Positions 59,473-64,000 of a stretch of 64,000 nt of DNA are shown here, piece after piece. A program made the position numbers and the translations under genes. The number at the start of each line of letters is the position of its first letter. Position 1 is the first letter of the stretch. The DNA comes from JAHEME01 sp034435035 (GTDB lineage Bacteria > Chloroflexota > Anaerolineae > Aggregatilineales > UBA3940), in contig DAOTXW010000103.1 of NCBI GenBank assembly GCA_034435035.1, positions 42,845 to 106,844 on the forward strand, given 5' to 3'. The notes below the pieces were generated by a model that did no database searches, had not been told where the DNA came from, and was given only the letters and a program-made list of their open reading frames with translations.

Positions 59473-62400
59473 ATGGTTCGTGAACTGGGTAGGAAGTCAT
59501 ATGCACGTATTCAGGACGTGCACGATCTCCCCACGCTGATCGAAGTGCAGATTGAGTCATTTAAGTGGTTCAAGCTGCATGGGCTGGGCGAGCTGTTCGA
59601 CGAAATCTCGCCGATCGAGAGCTTCAATGGGACGCTCAAACTCCATTTCCCCGGCTCCAGCGACGAGGCTCGCCAGCTTGGCCTCACATACTGGTTTGAG
59701 GACCCCAAGTACGGGCAGGATGAATGCCTGGAGCGCGATCTCACCTATGCGTCTCCGCTGTACGTCAGGGTTGCGCTGGTCAACTCGGAAACCGGCGAGA
59801 TCCTTACCTCGGATATCTTCCTGGGTGACTTTCCGATCATGACCGACAACGGCACGTTCATCATCAACGGCAGTGAGCGTGTCGTGGTCAGTCAGCTCAT
59901 TCGCTCTCCCGGAGTGTATTTCAGTGCCGAAAAAGAGCCTGCCACCGGTCGTCCGCTGGCGGCTGCCAAGCTGATACCCGATCGTGGCGCCTGGATGGAG
60001 TTTGAAACACGCCGCAGCGACTACCTGACCATCAAATTCAACCGTAAACGCACCATCCCCGTGACCATCCTGTTGCGGGCGATGGCGGCTGTGCATGATG
60101 GCATGGATGAGCTGTCGCCGATCCGGACGGGCGCTGACGAAGAGCTTCTGGAAGTGTTTGCCGGCGTCGATACCGATCCGGATCACCACTACCTGGCCAG
60201 CACCATCCATCAGGAGCCGTCCTGGGATCTAAAGGATGGCAAACTGACGGTGGCTGAGGCCGCGCTGATTGAGTTCTTCAAACGGATGCGCCCCGGTGAC
60301 CCGGCCACGCTGGAGAATGCGCGGGAGTATCTGGAGAGCCAGCTGTTTGACCGCCGGCGCTACGATTTGGAGCGCGTTGGCCGCTACAAGCTCAATCAGC
60401 GCCTTGAACTTGATCCTGTCATCCCCCGTTCGCACCGCACAATCACCAAGCTCGATGTGGTCAAGCTCGTCGAGCGCATGATCATGATCAACAACGGGGC
60501 GGTCGGGCCGGATGACATCGACCATCTGGGTAACCGCCGTGTCAAAACGGTGGGTGAATTGATCCAAAACAAGCTGCGGGTGGGCATGCGCCGCACCGAA
60601 CGGGTTGTACGCGAACGCATGTCCATCCGCGAAAGCGAAGGCCTGACGCCCATCACGCTGATCAATATCCGCCCGATCGTCACGGCCATCCGGGAGTTTT
60701 TTGGGTCTTCACAGCTCTCACAGTTTATGGATCAGACCAACCCGCTGGCGGAGCTGACGCATAAGCGCACCCTGTCGGCGCTGGGCCCCGGCGGCCTTCG
60801 GCGCGAACGGGCAGGCTTTGATGTTCGCGATGTTCATCACAGCCACTATGGGCGCATCTGCCCCATTGAGACGCCGGAGGGTCCAAATATCGGCCTGATC
60901 GGCCGTCTGGCGACCTACGCCAAGGTGAATGAATACGGGTTCATCGAGACTCCGTACCGCCGGGTGCTCAATGAACTGTCACCGACCGATCCGCGCCTGC
61001 TGCATCGCGTGCTGCGCGGCAACGTGGTTTCCGGCAACAAGACGCTGGCCGAAGATGGGCAGTTCGTCGATGAGGACCTGTTGAAGATTCTGGCCAAAGC
61101 CAGGGTTGAGAAGATCACCGTGGCGCCTTTTGTGACCGATGAAATCCAGTATCTCTCAGCCGATGAGGAAGATCGCCACACGATCGCGCAGGCCAATGCC
61201 CGGCTTGATGACTATGGCAACCTCACGCGCGATCGCGTCTCTGCGCGTCAGGATCAGCGGTTTCGCTTTGTGCCGGTTGACCGTGTTGACTACGTCGATA
61301 TTGCACCTCGCCAGATTGTCGGCATCAGTGCCGCGCTCATCCCCTTCCTGGAACACGATGATGCCAACCGCGCTTTGATGGGCTCGAACATGCAGCGGCA
61401 GGCCGTGCCGTTGCTCAAACCCGATGTGCCGATCGTCAGCACGGGCATGGAGCGGCTGGCAGCGCGAGATTCGGGGCAGGTGATCACTGCTAAGGAAGAG
61501 GGTGAAGTCCTCAGCGTGACCGGCGACCGCGTGGTGATGCGTGGACCTGACGGTTCCGAACGCGCATTTCGCCTCCGGAAGTACGAGCGCTCCAACCAGA
61601 GCACCAATATCGATCAGCGGCCGATGGTGACTAAAGGTCAGATCGTGCGGCCTGGCACAGTGATCGCGGATAGTTCCTCGACTTATGATGGGCAGCTGGC
61701 TCTTGGGCAGGACGTGCTTGCCGCTTTCCTTTCGTGGGATGGAGGCAACTACGAGGATGCCATTCTGATCTCTGAACGGCTGGTGCGTGAAGATAAGTTC
61801 ACCAGCATCCATATCGAGAAGCACGAAGTCGAGGCCCGTGATACTAAGCTGGGCGCCGAGGAGATCACATATGACATACCGAATGTGGGTGAAGAGGCCC
61901 TCAAGGATCTCGACGAGCGAGGTATTGTGCGGATCGGCGCTGAAGTAGGGCCCAATGACATCCTGGTTGGCAAGATCACGCCCAAGGGAGAGAAGGAACT
62001 CAGCCCTGAAGAGAAGCTGCTGCGTGCGATCTTTGGGGAGAAGGCCCGTGAAGTGAAAGACAGCTCGCTGCGTCTGCCGCATGGCGAACGTGGCAAAGTT
62101 GTCGATGTGCGGGTCTTTAACCGCGAGGAGCACCGTGATCTGCCAGCCGGCGTGGAGCAGATGGTTCGGGTTGCCGTCGCACAGCGGCGCAAGCTGACTG
62201 AGGGCGACAAGATGGCTGGCCGCCATGGTAATAAGGGGGTGATCTCCAAGGTTGTGCCTATCGAGGATATGCCGTTTCTGGAGGATGGAACTCCGGTGGA
62301 CATCATCCTCAATCCGCTGGGCGTTCCCGGGCGTATGAATATCGGCCAGATTCTGGAGACCCATCTGGGATGGGCAGCCAGCCGGCTTGGTTTTCATGCC

Positions 62401-63399
62401 ATCACTCCGGTGTTTGATGGTGCCCGAGAATCGGAGATTGAGGCGGAGCTGGCACGGGCCTGGATGATCGATGAGGCCTGGGATCAGATTACCGAGGATG
62501 CCTGGGCCTGGCTGAAGCAGGCTGATGCTGATCCCGGCTATATCCAGGATGATCATGATGCACGGCGGCAGTACATAGACGAGTGGTTGGGCAAAGACCC
62601 TCGCTACGATCGCGGTCGCCTCGCTGAGGACGAAATCTACGCCCGGCGGGCGGTGCTGCAGGAATGGCTGAGGGAGCGGGGTTATGATCCAGATGCGCTC
62701 CTGGTCTTTGAAGATGATCCACGCTCCATGACCGCGCGGGCTGCGGCAGATGATCAGGCGGTAGAGGTGTGCCTGAGGCTGTGGCTGACCAAGTACGGCC
62801 AGGAGGTGCCGGAAGGGGTATCGATGGCCGAGCTTCGTGAGATGGCTGATAGAGCTCAGTTCGAGATCGATCGCCCTATGCCGATCATTGGCAAGCAGCG
62901 GTTGTTTGACGGTCGCAGCGGCGAGCCCTTTGACCGACCGGTGACCGTCGGCGTGATCCATATGCTCAAGCTATCGCATCTGGTCGAGGATAAAGTGCAC
63001 GCACGTTCAACTGGCCCCTACTCGCTGGTTACCCAGCAGCCTCTGGGAGGTAAGGCTCAGTTTGGCGGCCAGCGCTTTGGTGAGATGGAAGTGTGGGCGT
63101 TAGAGGCCTATGGCGCCGCTCATACCTTGCAGGAAATGCTGACGGTCAAGAGCGACGACGTTCAGGGACGCGTGCGAACCTACGAGTCCATTGTCAAGGG
63201 GGATGCCATCGAGGATCCAGGGATCCCTGCCAGCTTCCGTGTGCTGGTGAAGGAGCTGCAGAGTCTGGCCATCGCGGTGGAAGCGATTACCGATACCGAC
63301 GAGATCATCCGCTTTGGCAAAGAGGAAGAAAAGACCCGCCAGCCTCAGCTGTCGACCGGCATCCTGGGGATCGCCGATCTGAAGCGCGAAGAGGATTGA
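59473..63399 (+). CDS. rpoB: RNA polymerase beta subunit with a large C-terminal-half insertion
   Basis: 1308 residues from ATG 59473; an in-frame GTG at 59401 lies inside the leader hairpin and adds a non-homologous 24 residues. Landmarks are the rifampicin region 'SSQLSQFMDQTNPLAELTHKR', seen as blocks, 'GPNIGLIGRLATYAKVNE', 'GDKMAGRHGNKGVIS' and 'YSLVTQQPLGGKAQFGGQRFGEME' (in blocks). Residues about 990-1137, between 'GARESEIEAELA' and 'IGKQRLFDGRSGEPFDRP', hold about 130 extra residues compared with the short linker in Bacillus-type RpoB. rpoC does not follow: the next feature is the rRNA promoter region. Confidence 0.97.
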   Translation: MVRELGRKSYARIQDVHDLPTLIEVQIESFKWFKLHGLGELFDEISPIESFNGTLKLHFPGSSDEARQLGLTYWFEDPKYGQDECLERDLTYASPLYVRVALVNSETGEILTSDIFLGDFPIMTDNGTFIINGSERVVVSQLIRSPGVYFSAEKEPATGRPLAAAKLIPDRGAWMEFETRRSDYLTIKFNRKRTIPVTILLRAMAAVHDGMDELSPIRTGADEELLEVFAGVDTDPDHHYLASTIHQEPSWDLKDGKLTVAEAALIEFFKRMRPGDPATLENAREYLESQLFDRRRYDLERVGRYKLNQRLELDPVIPRSHRTITKLDVVKLVERMIMINNGAVGPDDIDHLGNRRVKTVGELIQNKLRVGMRRTERVVRERMSIRESEGLTPITLINIRPIVTAIREFFGSSQLSQFMDQTNPLAELTHKRTLSALGPGGLRRERAGFDVRDVHHSHYGRICPIETPEGPNIGLIGRLATYAKVNEYGFIETPYRRVLNELSPTDPRLLHRVLRGNVVSGNKTLAEDGQFVDEDLLKILAKARVEKITVAPFVTDEIQYLSADEEDRHTIAQANARLDDYGNLTRDRVSARQDQRFRFVPVDRVDYVDIAPRQIVGISAALIPFLEHDDANRALMGSNMQRQAVPLLKPDVPIVSTGMERLAARDSGQVITAKEEGEVLSVTGDRVVMRGPDGSERAFRLRKYERSNQSTNIDQRPMVTKGQIVRPGTVIADSSSTYDGQLALGQDVLAAFLSWDGGNYEDAILISERLVREDKFTSIHIEKHEVEARDTKLGAEEITYDIPNVGEEALKDLDERGIVRIGAEVGPNDILVGKITPKGEKELSPEEKLLRAIFGEKAREVKDSSLRLPHGERGKVVDVRVFNREEHRDLPAGVEQMVRVAVAQRRKLTEGDKMAGRHGNKGVISKVVPIEDMPFLEDGTPVDIILNPLGVPGRMNIGQILETHLGWAASRLGFHAITPVFDGARESEIEAELARAWMIDEAWDQITEDAWAWLKQADADPGYIQDDHDARRQYIDEWLGKDPRYDRGRLAEDEIYARRAVLQEWLRERGYDPDALLVFEDDPRSMTARAAADDQAVEVCLRLWLTKYGQEVPEGVSMAELREMADRAQFEIDRPMPIIGKQRLFDGRSGEPFDRPVTVGVIHMLKLSHLVEDKVHARSTGPYSLVTQQPLGGKAQFGGQRFGEMEVWALEAYGAAHTLQEMLTVKSDDVQGRVRTYESIVKGDAIEDPGIPASFRVLVKELQSLAIAVEAITDTDEIIRFGKEEEKTRQPQLSTGILGIADLKREED

Positions 63400-63420
63400 C
63401 CGAATACTTACGGCCAGATA

Positions 63421-63460
63421 GGGTGCAGGATCCAGGCGCTTCAGCACGGCTCCTGCACCC
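63421..63460 (+). terminator. Hairpin after rpoB
   Basis: GGGTGCAGGA / TCCTGCACCC, a perfect 10-bp stem with a 20-base loop, 21 bases after the rpoB stop. No T-tract follows. It is probably the end of the rpoB transcript. Confidence 0.6.
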
Positions 63461-63498
63461 CTGGCCGCTCTCAGGCTGGAGGAGTCAGGAACGGAAAT

Positions 63499-63526
63499 TT
63501 GCATTTCTTCATCAAGACTATATAAT
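63499..63526 (+). promoter_or_regulatory. rRNA operon promoter P1
   Basis: TTGCAT (63499-63504), 16-bp spacer, TATAAT (63521-63526), with AT-rich sequence just upstream (GGAAATTTG). Confidence 0.55.
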
Positions 63527-63599
63527 CATCGGTCTTGCGACTGTCCTGTGTCCTGTTCTCAGCACACAGGCGTGCATGGGCGGATCTGTTCGGATGCCC

Positions 63600-63628
63600 T
63601 TGTCAGCATGTTAAGAACATGTTATAAT
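63600..63628 (+). promoter_or_regulatory. rRNA operon promoter P2
   Basis: TTGTCA (63600-63605), 17-bp spacer, TATAAT (63623-63628). The spacer contains the inverted repeat CATGTT-AAG-AACATG (63607-63621). Predicted start near 63635, giving a leader of about 283 bases before 16S. Confidence 0.75.
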
Positions 63629-63837
63629 GCAGGTGCATTCGAATTAGAGGCAAGGCTCTCACCAATCTATGCTGATGACCGTATCAGGCGGAGAAGGCAA
63701 TACGACATAGCAAACGTCAGTTTGTGTATGTCTGTGCCTGCCGCCGGCGGAAGAAGTCGGCGGTTTGCGTTGAGCGGACTGGTTGGTGGGATGGGCACCT
63801 TAACAAGCGCAGAAGTGGTAGGAAAGCGTGCGAGCGC

Positions 63838-63914
63838 GGGCGGTCGGAAGACCGTCCAGTCCGAGTGACGAAGGAAGAAGCGCAGCCGGAAGGCTGCGAG
63901 CTGTCGAGAGACAG
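63838..63914 (+). other. Three GNRA-loop hairpins in the rRNA leader
   Basis: Three stems in a row, each closed by a GNRA tetraloop: 63838-63857 (8 bp, loop GGAA), 63881-63898 (7 bp, loop GGAA) and 63901-63914 (5 bp, loop GAGA). They end four bases before the mature 16S start and may guide rRNA processing. Confidence 0.6.
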
Positions 63915-63917
63915 GAC

Positions 63918-64000
<83 letters not shown>

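Larger units (their letters stand above)
63400..63917 (+). other. Intergenic and leader region between rpoB and 16S rRNA
   Basis: 518 bases without a convincing gene. In order it holds the rpoB-end hairpin (63421-63460), two tandem promoters (63499-63526 and 63600-63628) and a structured rRNA leader with three small hairpins (63838-63914). Short open frames here look like chance. Confidence 0.7.

Noticed and set aside
61156..62961. 601-codon minus-strand open frame opposite rpoB
   Set aside because: rpoB is unmistakable on the plus strand.

Overview
The window is GC-rich bacterial chromosome, about 50 protein genes packed end to end, and it ends inside a 16S rRNA gene. The best guess is an Anaerolineae-like member of the Chloroflexota. 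This is inference, based on a Tad pilus ATPase/platform cluster with no secretin gene, many secreted proteins with Pro/Thr-rich linkers, GT-C membrane enzymes, and a dipeptide-type ABC transporter with an acidic Glu/Pro linker. No database search was possible.

Layout. (1) 1-7959: polytopic GT-C-like membrane proteins, three of them joined by stop/start contact or overlap, with one antisense lipoprotein. (2) 7967-17643: a DegU/DegS-like response regulator and soluble sensor kinase, then a promoter and the Tad genes cpaB, receiver-cpaE, cpaF, tadB and tadC, then comF and the ribosome hibernation factor hpf. (3) 17731-29435, minus strand: a housekeeping run transcribed folC, lon, dienelactone hydrolase, a beta-propeller lipoprotein, a secreted membrane-anchored protein, pth, mfd and an HNH nuclease. 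(4) 29604-40294, plus strand: surface and envelope functions. These are a GT39-like protein, a CHU_C/FlgD-like protein, an orphan binding lipoprotein, MscL with a zinc ribbon, two GT2 enzymes, a GH13 lipoprotein, an MFS transporter and a TIG-like anchored protein. (5) 40369-51358, mostly minus: an Ig-like lipoprotein, a YbaK deacylase, DegV, an isochorismatase-like hydrolase, a plus-strand glycosidase-like lipoprotein, an Opp/Dpp transporter (binding protein and two permeases), a DUF3887-like lipoprotein and a flavin reductase. (6) 51761-59252, plus: a catabolic cluster of P5C-dehydrogenase-like ALDH, two CoA-transferase subunits, a HAD phosphatase, a PcaF-like thiolase, an unknown possible nuclease and a class III aminotransferase. 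(7) 59288-64000: rpoB with a structured leader and no rpoC after it, then tandem promoters, a hairpin-rich leader and the start of 16S rRNA.

The most unusual items are the nuclease-like protein inside the catabolic operon, the DppB-type permease with about 140 extra residues resembling two SH3b domains, MscL ending in a four-cysteine ribbon, rpoB placed next to the rRNA operon with a large insertion near its C-terminus, and two promoters placed so that their mRNAs should be leaderless. I saw no CRISPR array, transposase, integrase or tRNA gene.

Promoters were found by eye as TTGnnn/TAnnnT pairs with 16-18 bp spacers. Terminators were found as perfect or near-perfect inverted repeats; these hairpins generally lack a T-tract.
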